A DNA stretch of 64,000 bases from an uncultured Alphaproteobacteria bacterium. GTDB taxonomy: Bacteria; Pseudomonadota; Alphaproteobacteria; SP197. Positions 54,791 through 63,730 of this stretch are shown here, piece by piece. The notes below the pieces were generated by a model. It made no database searches and had not been told where the DNA came from. It was given only the letters and a program-made list of their open reading frames with translations. The position numbers and the translations under genes were made by a program. The stretch spans positions 2,112,225 to 2,176,224 of the forward strand of contig OY282363.1 of NCBI GenBank assembly GCA_958295695.1, written 5' to 3'. Numbering within the stretch: position 1 is the first letter of the stretch; each line of letters begins with the position of its first letter.

Positions 54791-56236
54791 CTAGCCGTCC
54801 GTTCCGGCCGGTTCCGCCGCGCCGGAACGGCCCGCCTGGGGCCACCGATCCAGTGTCGAGAACGCATCCTGATAGGCCGCCCCGGCCCGCAGGACGCGGC
54901 CATCGGCCTGCATCGGGCCGACGATCTGCAATCCCGCGGGCAACCCGTCTTCGTTGAACCCGCACGGCACGGTCAGCGCCGGCTGGCGGGTCATGTTGAA
55001 CGGATAGGTGAACGGCGTCCATGTGTACCACCGCTCGTAGGGCCAGCCCCGCGGGACCTCGAGGCCGACCTCGAAGGCCGGGATCGGCAGCGTCGGCGTC
55101 ACGAGGAGGTCGAACGAGTCGAAGAGGGCCGCGATCCGTCCGGCGTAACGGCCGCGCGCGCGTTCGGCCTCGACCAGATCGACCGCCGAGTAACGCGCGC
55201 CCTCCGCGGCGACGGTCGACAGCCCGAAATCGACGAAACGCCGCCGGGTCTTGCTCTCGGCGCGCAGCGCGGCGGCCGCCGCGCTGTACCACAGCACCCG
55301 GAACGCCTCCTCGGGCTTGGGGATGTCGAGCTCGATCCGCTCCACGGCCGCGCCGAGGCCCTCGAGCCCATCGACGGCCCTGTCGACCAGCGCCGCGATC
55401 CCGGGATCGACGCGGACATAGCCCAAGTCCGGGCTGTAGGCGATCTTCAGACCGTCGACGCCGCCCTCGCACGCGGCGAGCCAGTCGGTCCCGTCGTCGG
55501 CCAGCGACCAGGGATCCCGGCTGTCCGGCTTGCCGATGACGTTGAGCATGAGGGCGGCGTCGCGCACCGTCCGCGCCATGGGACCGACATGGGAGAGCGT
55601 GCCGAACAGCCCCGGAGGCCAGGCCGCGACCCGGCCGAACGACGGTTTCAGCGCCACGATGCCGCAGAACGCCGCGGGGATGCGCACGGACCCGCCGCCG
55701 TCGGTGCCGAACGCGAGCGGCCCGACGCCGCAGGCCACGGCGGCCGCGGCGCCGCCGCTCGATCCGCCGGGCGTCATGCGCAGGTTCCACGGGTTGCGCG
55801 TGGCGCCGTAGAGCGGACTGTCGGTAACCCCCTTCCAGCCCATCTCCGGCGTCGCGGTCATCCCGATGAACACCGCGCCCGCCTCGCGCATACGCTGAAC
55901 CGACGGGGCGTCGCGGTCCCAGTCCCGCGCGGCCTCGACCGTCTTCGAGCCCAGCCGCGTCGGCCAGCCCTTGACTCGGAGCACGTCCTTCACGCTGGTC
56001 GGCACGCCATCGACCGGTCCCAGGGGCTCCCCCCTCTTCCAGCGCGCGTCCGAATCCGCCGCCATCGCGCGCACCGTGTCGTCGTCGCGGTGGCAGAAGG
56101 CGTTGAGGTTGCCGTCGACCGCTTCGAGCCGCCGCAGGACGGCCTCGGCCGCCTCGACCGGCGAGAACGTCCGGTCGCGGTAGCCTTCGACCAGGTCGAG
56201 CGCGCCGAGGCGGGTCAGGTCCTGCCGGCCGTTCAC
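54791..56236 (-). CDS. amidase (amidase-signature family)
   Basis: A 481-residue amidase-signature hydrolase. The Ser-cisSer-Lys triad is complete: Lys83 in PTSVKDVL, the cis-Ser in TPGGSSGGAAAAVA (about 159) and Ser183 in GTDGGGSVRIPA. Family members hydrolyse small amides or act on GatA-like substrates; there is no GatB/C nearby, so a catabolic amidase is more likely than an aminoacyl-tRNA amidotransferase. It overlaps the hotdog dehydratase gene by 4 bp (ATGA). It could in principle convert amides from the nitrile hydratase, but lies 25 kb away. Confidence 0.9.
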   Translation of the reverse strand: MNGRQDLTRLGALDLVEGYRDRTFSPVEAAEAVLRRLEAVDGNLNAFCHRDDDTVRAMAADSDARWKRGEPLGPVDGVPTSVKDVLRVKGWPTRLGSKTVEAARDWDRDAPSVQRMREAGAVFIGMTATPEMGWKGVTDSPLYGATRNPWNLRMTPGGSSGGAAAAVACGVGPLAFGTDGGGSVRIPAAFCGIVALKPSFGRVAAWPPGLFGTLSHVGPMARTVRDAALMLNVIGKPDSRDPWSLADDGTDWLAACEGGVDGLKIAYSPDLGYVRVDPGIAALVDRAVDGLEGLGAAVERIELDIPKPEEAFRVLWYSAAAAALRAESKTRRRFVDFGLSTVAAEGARYSAVDLVEAERARGRYAGRIAALFDSFDLLVTPTLPIPAFEVGLEVPRGWPYERWYTWTPFTYPFNMTRQPALTVPCGFNEDGLPAGLQIVGPMQADGRVLRAGAAYQDAFSTLDRWPQAGRSGAAEPAGTDG

Positions 56237-57090
56237 GCGAGGTCGAGCTCCGCGCTCATCGCCAGGGCGCCGTCGGCGCTCTCGATCCAGAACAACGCGC
56301 GCCCGGCGCCCTCCGGCGCCCCGCAGACATGGAAGCGGTCCGGCGCGAAGAGCGGCGCGACCGCGCGATAGCGGAACCGCCTGAACGTCCTCGCTCCCAG
56401 CTCCCGTTCGGCGAGATCGAGCAGGAGGAGCGCCAACATCGGCCCGTGAACGACGAGGCCGGGATAGCCCTCCACGTCACGGCAGTAGTCGATGTCGTAG
56501 TGGATGCGATGGGCGTTGAAGGTCAGGGCCGAGAACCTGAACAGGAGCACGGGGTCGGGCTCGACCGTCCGGCGCCATGCGGGCGCCGCCGGCGGATCGG
56601 CCCGCCGCGCGGTCTCGCCCGGCCTGGGCGCCTCGCGGAAGACGAGGTCGCGCGTTTCGACAAGCGCCATGGCGCCATCCTGCTCAAGACGGTGCTCGGT
56701 GGTGACGAACGCGAGCTTGCCGGACCGGCCTTCCTTCCGGGCCACGTCGGAGATGGCGACCTCCGCGCGCGCGGCGCGGCCGAGGACGAGATCGCGGTCG
56801 AACCGGAACGATCCGCCGGCCCACATGCGCCGCGGCAGTCCCGTCTCCGGCAGGAAACCGTTGGACACGGTACGCCCGTCCGCCCCGACCGCCGCGCCGC
56901 GCGGCGCGTCGAGGAAGTAGAGCCAGTGCCAGCCGTGCGGCAGGCGGGCGCCGTCGGCCAAGGCGTCGGGATCGCGGTCGAAGGTGGCGGCGAGGCGGCG
57001 CGCGGGCGCGGGCCCGAGGACATCGGCCGTCTCCATCCTCCGCCCGACGGCTTCCTCGGGCGCGGGCGCGCCCGTTTCGCGCACCGTCAT
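56233..57090 (-). CDS. MaoC/hotdog-fold acyl dehydratase (HTD2 / mesaconyl-C4-CoA hydratase-like)
   Basis: A 285-residue double-hotdog protein. The first half (RLPHGWHWLYFLDA, LPRRMWAGGSFRFDRDL) is the FAS1-like dehydratase domain and the second carries the hydratase motif LFRFSALTFNAHRIHYDIDYCRDVEGYPGLVVHGPM in two short runs, with the catalytic Asp-x5-His type residues. Homologues hydrate mesaconyl-C4-CoA or 3-hydroxyacyl-thioesters. ATG 57088-57090 was chosen over an upstream start. It is coupled to the amidase gene. Confidence 0.85.
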   Translation of the reverse strand: MTVRETGAPAPEEAVGRRMETADVLGPAPARRLAATFDRDPDALADGARLPHGWHWLYFLDAPRGAAVGADGRTVSNGFLPETGLPRRMWAGGSFRFDRDLVLGRAARAEVAISDVARKEGRSGKLAFVTTEHRLEQDGAMALVETRDLVFREAPRPGETARRADPPAAPAWRRTVEPDPVLLFRFSALTFNAHRIHYDIDYCRDVEGYPGLVVHGPMLALLLLDLAERELGARTFRRFRYRAVAPLFAPDRFHVCGAPEGAGRALFWIESADGALAMSAELDLA

Positions 57091-57163
57091 CGGCGATCTC
57101 CCTTGGCAAGCCAACGCGACGTGCCACATGTTACCCTCTCGCGCCACCGGAGTTGTTTCCTAC

Positions 57164-57829
57164 GTGCTGGAATCGTTCGACCTGGGCCAGCTCACGGCCT
57201 TGGGTTCCATCATCCTCATCGACATCGTGATGTCCGGCGACAACGCCATCGTGATCGGCCTGGCGGTGGCCGGCCTGCCGCCGCCGCTGCGCAGGAAGGC
57301 CATCGCGATCGGCATCGCCGCCGCGACGGTCCTGCGCATCTGCTTCGCGCTCGTGGTGGTGGAACTGCTCGATATCGTCGGTCTCCTGTTGGCCGGCGGG
57401 CTCCTCCTGCTATGGGTCTGCTGGCGTATGTGGCGCGAGATCCGCGAGATCGACACCCAGGCGCTCAAGGAGGAAATCGCCGAGAAACTGGAGCGGACCG
57501 CCGACGGACCGCCCGTCACGTCGCTGCGTCAGGCCCTCATGCTGATCGTCGTGGCCGACGTCTCGATGTCGCTCGACAACGTGCTCGCCGTGGGCGGCGC
57601 GGCGCAAGGCGACCGCGTCCTCCTCGTCTTCGGCCTTGTCCTTTCGATCGCGTTGATGGCGTTCGCCGCCAACTACATCGCCAACCTGCTGCAGAAGCAC
57701 CACTGGATCGCCTATCTGGGCCTCGTCGTGATCCTCTATGTCGCGTGCGACATGGTCTGGCGCGGCGGCATGGAGGTGATGGACGAGGTCGGCGCGGTCC
57801 TGCCGCCGCTCACAGGCCTGGCGGCGTGA
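57164..57829 (+). CDS. TerC-family membrane protein (YjbE-type)
   Basis: A 221-residue protein with seven predicted helices. The acidic motifs SIILIDIVMSGDNAIVIGLA and VADVSMSLDNVLAVGG, each with a membrane-embedded DN pair, mark the TerC superfamily, thought to export metals, notably manganese, or to assist membrane-protein metalation. GTG at 57164 gives the usual start VLESFDLGQLTALGS; ATG at 57128 is in frame but has no ribosome-binding site. It overlaps the opposing phosphomannomutase gene tail to tail by 20 bp. I see no yybP-ykoY-type leader, but cannot test for one. Confidence 0.85.
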   Translation: MLESFDLGQLTALGSIILIDIVMSGDNAIVIGLAVAGLPPPLRRKAIAIGIAAATVLRICFALVVVELLDIVGLLLAGGLLLLWVCWRMWREIREIDTQALKEEIAEKLERTADGPPVTSLRQALMLIVVADVSMSLDNVLAVGGAAQGDRVLLVFGLVLSIALMAFAANYIANLLQKHHWIAYLGLVVILYVACDMVWRGGMEVMDEVGAVLPPLTGLAA

Positions 57830-59189
57830 CCCCGCTCGGCGCGACCGCCGCCGCGAGATCCCGCTTCACCCGTCGGAGCCGCTCCTCGTCGGGGGCCTCG
57901 CAGCGCGCGACCAGCGCCGGCTGCGTGTTCGAGGCGCGCAGCAGCCACCAGCCGTCCGCCACGGAAACCCTGACTCCATCGATATCCACCACATCGGACC
58001 CGCGATCCGACAGCCGGGCGCGAACCTCCTCCACCACGGCGAACTTGCGCGCATCGTCGCAGGCGAAGCGCAGTTCGGGCGTGTTGACGACCTTGGGGAG
58101 GCTCCGCCGGAACGACGCCAGGCCGTCTTCCCGCGCGCCCAGGATGTTGAGCAGCCGGATCGCCGCGTAGAGCGCGTCGTCGTAGCCGTAGTACCGATCG
58201 GCGAAAAAGACGTGACCGCTCGTTTCGCCCGCCAGCGGGCAGCCCGTCTCCCTCATCTTCTCCTTGATCGGCGAATGGCCGGTCCGCCACATCAACGGCT
58301 TGCCGCCCAGCCGGGCGATCTCGTCGAACAGGACCCGGCTTGCCTTGACGTCCGCGATGATGGTGGAGCCGGGCCGCTCCCCGAGCACATCGGCCGACCA
58401 GAGCGCCATGAGCTGGTCGGGCCAAAGAACCCGTCCGTCGCCATCGACCGCGCCGATGCGGTCGCCGTCGCCGTCGAACGCGATCCCGAGATCGGCGCCC
58501 CTCGCCGTCACGGCGGCGGCGAGGTCCTCGAGGTTCTCCGGCACGGCCGGGTCGGGGTGATGGTTTGGAAACGCGCCGTCGACATCGCCGAAAAGCACCG
58601 TGTGCCGGCCCGGCAGCCCCGCCACGAGAGCCTCCAGAACCCGGCCCGCCGCGCCGTTGCCGGCGTCCCAGACCACGTCGAGCTCCCTGCCCGGCGCGGC
58701 GTCGCGACGGAGCCGCGCCACATACGCGCCGGCGACATCGGCGGCGCGCGACCGGCCCGGCGCGCCTCGCGCTTCCGTCGGGGCGGCGGCGCGGCGCGCG
58801 ATCTCCCGGATCCGGTCCCCGTGAACCGGGCCATGCCCCAGCATCATCTTGAGGCCGTTGTGGTCCGGCGGATTGTGGGAGCCCGTCACCATGACGCCGG
58901 CGTCCGCGGGCAGGTGATGGACCGCGAAATAGAGCATCGGCGTCGGACCCAAGCCGATCCTCTCGGCATGGGCGCCGGCTTCGTTGATCCCCGCCACCAG
59001 CGAGGCCTCGATCTCCGGCGACGTCAGCCGGCCGTCGTATCCGACGGCGATCCCGGGATGCTCCTTGCCGGCCCGCTCCCGGACCATCGACGCGAAGGCC
59101 GCGCCGATGGCGCGCACGGCCTCGACGGTCAGGGTCTCGCCGACGACGCCGCGGATGTCATAGGCGCGGAAGATCGACGGATCGATCAT
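57810..59189 (-). CDS. phosphomannomutase/phosphoglucomutase
   Basis: A 459-residue alpha-D-phosphohexomutase making mannose-1-P or glucose-1-P for cell-surface polysaccharides. The phosphoserine loop is VTGSHNPPDHNG with Ser104, the metal loop FDGDGDRIGAVDGDG, the sugar-binding loop GETSGHVFF and the phosphate-binding RASNTQPALVARCEA are all intact. With ugd and galU immediately upstream it supplies glucose-1-P for UDP-glucose and UDP-glucuronate. Confidence 0.93.
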   Translation of the reverse strand: MIDPSIFRAYDIRGVVGETLTVEAVRAIGAAFASMVRERAGKEHPGIAVGYDGRLTSPEIEASLVAGINEAGAHAERIGLGPTPMLYFAVHHLPADAGVMVTGSHNPPDHNGLKMMLGHGPVHGDRIREIARRAAAPTEARGAPGRSRAADVAGAYVARLRRDAAPGRELDVVWDAGNGAAGRVLEALVAGLPGRHTVLFGDVDGAFPNHHPDPAVPENLEDLAAAVTARGADLGIAFDGDGDRIGAVDGDGRVLWPDQLMALWSADVLGERPGSTIIADVKASRVLFDEIARLGGKPLMWRTGHSPIKEKMRETGCPLAGETSGHVFFADRYYGYDDALYAAIRLLNILGAREDGLASFRRSLPKVVNTPELRFACDDARKFAVVEEVRARLSDRGSDVVDIDGVRVSVADGWWLLRASNTQPALVARCEAPDEERLRRVKRDLAAAVAPSGVTPPGL

Positions 59190-59190
59190 G

Positions 59191-60516
59191 TCAGCGCCCG
59201 GCCTCGACGGAGAGATGGCCCAAGCCGACGCCGTGGTACTCGAACCCGGCCCCGGCGAGGTCCGCGGCGTTGTAGATGTTGCGGAGATCGACCGCCAGAG
59301 GGCGTTTCATCGCCGCCTTGGCGCGCCGCAGATCGAGCGAACGGAACTCGTTCCACTCGGTCAGGATCACCAGGGCGTCGGCGCCTTCGAGGGCGTCGTA
59401 GGCGTCCTTGCAGATCGCCATGCCCTCCATCAGCCTCGAGGCCTCCTCCATGCCTTGGGGGTCGTAGGCGCGAACCGTCGCGCCCCGCTCCATCAACTCC
59501 GGGACGATCGCGAGACTCGGCGATTCGCGCATGTCGTCCGTGTTGGGCTTGAACGTCAGGCCAAGCACGGCGACCGTCTTGCCCGCGAGGTCGCCGACCT
59601 TCTCCGCGATCCGGTCGGCCATGACCCGCTTGCGCCTGTCGTTGGCGGCGATGACCGTTTCGACGATGGAGAGCGGCGCCTCGCACTCCCGCGCGGTCCG
59701 CACGAGCGCCAGCGTGTCCTTGGGGAAACAGCTTCCGCCGTAGCCCGGCCCCGGATGCAGGAATTTCGCCCCGATCCTTCCGTCGAGGCCGATGCCGCGC
59801 GCGACATCCTGGACGTTGGCGCCCGTCTTCTCGCACAAGTCGGCGATCTGGTTGATGAAGGCGACCTTGGTCGCCAGGAAGCCGTTGGTCGCGTACTTGA
59901 TGAGCTCGGAGGTCTCGAGCGTCGTGTGCACGATCGGCGTCCGGTTGAGCGACAGCGGGCGGTAGAGCTCGTCCAGCACGGCGACGGCCCGGTCGCCGCC
60001 GCAGCCGACCACCACGCGGTCGGGCCGCATGAAATCCTCGATGGCGGAGCCTTCCCGCAGGAACTCGGGGTTGGAGGCCACATCGAAATCCGCGTCCGGA
60101 TTCGTTTCCCGGACGATCCGGGCGACCTGCCGGCCGGCGCCCACGGGCACGGTCGATTTCGTGACCACCACGGTGTAGCCGTCCATCTCGCGGGCGATCT
60201 CCTCGGCCGCGGCAAAGACGTAACGCAGGTCGGCGTGGCCATCGCCGCGCCGGCTGGGCGTGCCGACCGCGATGAAGACCGCGCAGGCGCCGCGCACCGC
60301 CGCGCCCAGGTCGATCGAGAAGCGCAGGCGTCCGGCCTCGACATTGCGGGCGACCAGCGCATCGAGCCCGGGCTCGTAGATCGGGAGATCGCCGCCGTTC
60401 AACCGCTCGACCTTGTCGGCGTCCGTGTCGACGCACGTCACCTCGACGCCGAACTCGGAAAAGCAGGCGCCCGAGACGAGCCCGACATAGCCCGCGCCGA
60501 TCATCGCGATACGCAT
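59191..60516 (-). CDS. ugd: UDP-glucose 6-dehydrogenase
   Basis: A 441-residue enzyme oxidising UDP-glucose to UDP-glucuronate with two NAD+. The N-terminal Rossmann GAGYVGLVSGACFSEFG and the catalytic Cys263 in GYGGSCFPKDTLAL are present, along with FRMR-type ETSELIKYATNGFLATKVAFIN in the substrate pocket. It begins 7 bp after galU and its stop is 1 bp from the phosphomannomutase start, so the three genes form an operon for uronic acid precursors. Confidence 0.95.
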   Translation of the reverse strand: MRIAMIGAGYVGLVSGACFSEFGVEVTCVDTDADKVERLNGGDLPIYEPGLDALVARNVEAGRLRFSIDLGAAVRGACAVFIAVGTPSRRGDGHADLRYVFAAAEEIAREMDGYTVVVTKSTVPVGAGRQVARIVRETNPDADFDVASNPEFLREGSAIEDFMRPDRVVVGCGGDRAVAVLDELYRPLSLNRTPIVHTTLETSELIKYATNGFLATKVAFINQIADLCEKTGANVQDVARGIGLDGRIGAKFLHPGPGYGGSCFPKDTLALVRTARECEAPLSIVETVIAANDRRKRVMADRIAEKVGDLAGKTVAVLGLTFKPNTDDMRESPSLAIVPELMERGATVRAYDPQGMEEASRLMEGMAICKDAYDALEGADALVILTEWNEFRSLDLRRAKAAMKRPLAVDLRNIYNAADLAGAGFEYHGVGLGHLSVEAGR

Positions 60517-60522
60517 GGCCGT

Positions 60523-61407
60523 TCAATCCCTGTCGCGGAGTTCGTTCCCGGCGAAGACGGCAAGGTCGGCGCCGACGTCCGGATCTCGCAAGCCGTAGGC
60601 CAGATTGGCCTGCAGAAAGCCGAGCTTCGTGCCGCAGTCGAACCGCGTTCCGGTGAAACGCAGACCGTGAAACGGCGCATGGTCGATCATCCGCGCCATG
60701 GCGTCGGTCAACTGGATCTCGCCGGCCGCCGTGGGCCGCCGCTCCTCCAGGCGCTCGAAGATCTCCGGCAACAGGACGTAGCGCCCGATGATCGCCAGCG
60801 TCGACGGCGAGACCGCGGGTTCGGGCTTCTCGACCAAGCCCCGGACCTCGACCGCGCGGCCGTCGTCCTCGCCGGCGTCGATCACGCCATAGCGGCCGGC
60901 GTGCTCGCGCGGAACGTCCTGCACGGCGACGACATTGCCGCCGGTCCTCTCGTGCAGCCGAATGAGTTGGCCGATGCAGGGATCGTCGCCGAGCACCAGA
61001 TCGTCGGGCAGAAACACGGCGAAGGGTTCGCCGCCCACGGCGCGCCTTGCGCACCAGACCGCGTGGCCGAGGCCGAGCGGCTGCTGCTGGCGCACGGAAA
61101 TGACGTTTCCGGGCGCCGGCACCATGTCGCGCGAGCGGCCCAGTTCCACGGTCTTGCCGCGAAGCTCCAGGGTGCGATCGAGCTCGAAGGCGAGATCGAA
61201 ATGATCGTCGATCGCGTGCTTGCCGCGGCCGTTGACGAAAATGAACTGTTCGATCCCGGCCCTGGCGGCCTCGTCGACGGCATGCTGGATCAGCGGACGG
61301 TCGAGAACGGTCAGCATCTCCTTGGCCATGGCCTTGGTCGCCGGCAGAAACCGGGTGCCGAGACCGGCCACGGGAAACACCGCCTTGCGCACACGCGGAT
61401 AGGTCAT
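60523..61407 (-). CDS. galU: UTP-glucose-1-phosphate uridylyltransferase
   Basis: A 294-residue nucleotidyltransferase making UDP-glucose. VFPVAGLGTRFLPATKAMAKEML is the UTP-binding signature, with VLDRPLIQHAVDEA and GLVEKPEPA following; the terminal TRFDCGTKLGFLQAN is the substrate loop. ATG 61405-61407 was chosen; the open frame upstream is not family-like. First gene of the galU-ugd-phosphohexomutase operon. Confidence 0.95.
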   Translation of the reverse strand: MTYPRVRKAVFPVAGLGTRFLPATKAMAKEMLTVLDRPLIQHAVDEAARAGIEQFIFVNGRGKHAIDDHFDLAFELDRTLELRGKTVELGRSRDMVPAPGNVISVRQQQPLGLGHAVWCARRAVGGEPFAVFLPDDLVLGDDPCIGQLIRLHERTGGNVVAVQDVPREHAGRYGVIDAGEDDGRAVEVRGLVEKPEPAVSPSTLAIIGRYVLLPEIFERLEERRPTAAGEIQLTDAMARMIDHAPFHGLRFTGTRFDCGTKLGFLQANLAYGLRDPDVGADLAVFAGNELRDRD

Positions 61408-61736
61408 GTCGGCAACGCTGTCCCCAGAGCGGCGGGTGGAACCGATGCGGGGGCGGAGACGCCACCGGCGCGCTTTCCGGCGCCGGTCTTCCGACGCGGG
61501 GTCGATTTCTCTCCCGCATCGGACCGCAGGGAAACCGATTTCGCGACTCCTCGTTTTCCGGCCACCAGCGAAACCGGGAGAAGAGCCATGCCCAACGTCT
61601 CCCTTGCCGAAGCCGACGTCAAGACGCGGCGCCCGGCGATGGCCGAGAGTTCGCGCCCTCGCCCACACTCACCCCGAGGCGCGGCGAAGCCGCGTATCGT
61701 CGAAAGGGACGGCCCTTCGATAGACTCGCCCCCCGT
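61408..61736. other. 329-bp intergenic region with nested inverted repeats and a dispersed repeat copy
   Basis: CCGATGCGGG (61442-61451) pairs with CCCGCATCGG (61513-61522), enclosing ACCGGCGC and GCGCCGGT arms, a branched structure just upstream of galU. At about 61664-61739 a member of the dispersed repeat family (CTCACCCCGAGGCGCGGCGA, then CGTATCG and CCCTTCGATAGAC) runs up to the J-domain gene stop. The galU promoter is probably here, but not recognisable. Confidence 0.5.
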
Positions 61737-62198
61737 CTAGCCCTTCCCGCCGAGCAGGACGTCGCGGGCTTCGTTGAGCTGGCGGGCGAACCAGGGCGAT
61801 CCGCCCTTGTCGGGGTGATTCCTGGCCATCAGGTCGCGGTGGGCCGCCTTGATCTCCTCGTCGCTGGCGTCGGGCGCCACGCCCAGAATCTCGGCGGCTT
61901 CCTTGAAGGTCATGGGCGAGCCCGACCCGGTCGGCCCCGGACCGCCCCCGCCTCTACCCATGGTCCGGCGCCAGCGCGTCCCGCGCCAGGGAAACAGGAT
62001 CGGGATCAGCAGGAATCCCGGTATGACGGCGTGGCGGAACTGGCCCGTGGCGAGGAGCGCGACAATGCCGCAGACGATGAGCGTGACGACGATCCACTTG
62101 GCCCAGCGCACGACGCTGGAGGCCGGCGCATTGATCCCGATCCACGCCAGCGCCCAGATCAGGAGAACGGCGCCGACGACGGCAAGCAGCAGGGTCAT
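61737..62198 (-). CDS. membrane-anchored J-domain protein
   Basis: A 153-residue protein with two or three N-terminal hydrophobic segments (about residues 1-70) and a C-terminal J domain, MTFKEAAEILGVAPDASDEEIKAAHRDLMARNHPDKGG in consecutive short blocks, with the HPD tripeptide that stimulates DnaK. This topology matches the Pam18/Tim14-like DnaJ proteins of alphaproteobacteria. Partner and role are unknown. The TAG stop is at the edge of a repeat copy. Confidence 0.88.
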   Translation of the reverse strand: MTLLLAVVGAVLLIWALAWIGINAPASSVVRWAKWIVVTLIVCGIVALLATGQFRHAVIPGFLLIPILFPWRGTRWRRTMGRGGGGPGPTGSGSPMTFKEAAEILGVAPDASDEEIKAAHRDLMARNHPDKGGSPWFARQLNEARDVLLGGKG

Positions 62199-62235
62199 GA
62201 CCGCAACGTGGCGCGCGCGGAACCGCTTGGCAAGT

Positions 62236-62709
62236 TCAGCCGCGGTCGCGCATCAGGCGCTCCTTCTGGCGTTTCCAGTCGCGGTCGCGCACGGCGGCGC
62301 GCTTGTCGTGGGTGTGCTTGCCCTTGCCGAGACCGAGCTCGACCTTCGCCGCGCCGCGCTTGTTGAAGTAGAGGCTCAACGGGACCAGCGTGTAGCCTGC
62401 CCGGTTGGCGGCGCCGATCAGGCGCGAGATCTCGCGCCGGTGAAGCAGCAGCTTGCGCGGCCGGGTCGGCTCGTGGTTGTCGCGGCCGGCGGGGTCGTAC
62501 CGCGGGATGTGGCAACCCTCGAGCCAGACCTCGCCGTCCCGCTCGCGCGCGAAGGCGTCGGCGATGCTGGCGCGTCCGCCGCGCAGCGACTTCACCTCGG
62601 CGCCGGTCAGAACGATTCCGGCCTCGAAGCGGTCCTCGATGAAGTAGTCGCGCAGCGCCTTGCGGTTACGGGCGATGTTGCCCCCCGCCGACGCGTCGTT
62701 CCTGGCCAC
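62236..62709 (-). CDS. smpB: SsrA-binding protein SmpB
   Basis: A 157-residue OB-fold protein required for tmRNA trans-translation. [31 protein letters not shown]-like [14 protein letters not shown] and the basic tail [27 protein letters not shown] are typical. It lies 7 bp after dapA, a common alphaproteobacterial order. The tmRNA gene ssrA is not in the window as far as I can see. Confidence 0.95.
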   Translation of the reverse strand: MARNDASAGGNIARNRKALRDYFIEDRFEAGIVLTGAEVKSLRGGRASIADAFARERDGEVWLEGCHIPRYDPAGRDNHEPTRPRKLLLHRREISRLIGAANRAGYTLVPLSLYFNKRGAAKVELGLGKGKHTHDKRAAVRDRDWKRQKERLMRDRG

Positions 62710-62716
62710 GGCTCCG

Positions 62717-63604
62717 TCAGTCGAGGAGGCCCACGCCCCTCATCGCCTCCTCGACGCGGGCGCGGGTCTCCGGAGCCGGAGACGCCAGCGGCAGACGGAC
62801 CGTGCCGTCGCCCCAGCCCAGGAGACCCGCGCCGTACTTGACCGGTCCGGGGCTGGTCTCGCTGAACAGCGCCTCGTGCAGCGGCATCAACCGGTTCTGA
62901 ATGTCGCGCGCCCTCTCGAACTTGCCGTTCCGCCAGGACTCATGCATCCGCGAGCAAAGCGCCGGCGCGAGGTTCCCGGTGACGGAGATGCAACCGTGAC
63001 CGCCCATGCCGAGAAGACCGAGGACGGCCGCGTCCTCGCCCGAGAGTTGGACGAAATCCTCGCCGCAGTAGTAGCGTTGCTTGGAGACCCGGTCGGCGGC
63101 GGCCGTCGATTCCTTGCAGCCCACGACGTTCGGCAGCGCGGCGATGCGCCGCATCGTTCGCGGCGCGATGTCGACGCCGGTGCGGCCGGGAATGTTGTAG
63201 ACGAGGATCGGCACGTCGACGGCGTCGTTGACGGCCTTGAAGTGCTGGAAAAGGCCCTCCTGCGTCGGCTTGTTGTAGTAGCCCGTCACGATCAGGACGG
63301 CGTCCGCGCCCGCTTCCCTGGCGTTCCTCGTGAGCATGACGCACTCGTCGGTCGAGTTCGAGCCGGTGCCCGCCACGACCGGCGCGCGCCCGTCCGCCGC
63401 CTCGATGCAAAGCCGCACGACGCGCATGTCCTCGTCATGGGACAGGGTCGGCGACTCGCCGGTGGTGCCCATCGGCACGAGGCCGTGGGTCCCCTGCTCG
63501 ATCTGCCAGTTGACGAAGTCCTGGTAGCCCTTCTCGTCGATCTTTCCATCGCGGAACAACGTGATGAGCGCGACGAACGACCCCCTCAACCTTTCGGCTG
63601 TCAT
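62717..63604 (-). CDS. dapA: 4-hydroxy-tetrahydrodipicolinate synthase
   Basis: A 295-residue TIM-barrel lyase condensing pyruvate and aspartate semialdehyde, the first committed step of lysine and diaminopimelate synthesis. Schiff-base Lys164 is in VVGCKEST, Tyr136 in VYNIPGRTG and the GTTGESPTL loop is conserved. ATG 63602-63604 gives [15 protein letters not shown]; the longer open frame upstream has no similarity. Confidence 0.95.
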   Translation of the reverse strand: MTAERLRGSFVALITLFRDGKIDEKGYQDFVNWQIEQGTHGLVPMGTTGESPTLSHDEDMRVVRLCIEAADGRAPVVAGTGSNSTDECVMLTRNAREAGADAVLIVTGYYNKPTQEGLFQHFKAVNDAVDVPILVYNIPGRTGVDIAPRTMRRIAALPNVVGCKESTAAADRVSKQRYYCGEDFVQLSGEDAAVLGLLGMGGHGCISVTGNLAPALCSRMHESWRNGKFERARDIQNRLMPLHEALFSETSPGPVKYGAGLLGWGDGTVRLPLASPAPETRARVEEAMRGVGLLD

Positions 63605-63730
63605 GGCTCCGTTTCCCTCGTTGGCGGGAGACCGCGCAACATAGGGCGCGGCGCGGTCCGAGAGCAAGCAATCCTCGCGCGCGCCGCCGAGTCGCGATAG
63701 GGTCCGCCCGCCGTTCGGATGGAAGGCGTC

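Noticed and set aside
53362..54903. Longer N-terminal form of the D,D-carboxypeptidase
   Set aside because: The extra 77 residues precede a normal signal peptide and cross the AT-rich promoter-like island.
62198..63719. tmRNA (ssrA) gene next to smpB-dapA
   Set aside because: The gaps are only a few bases to about 125 bp, too small for ssrA.
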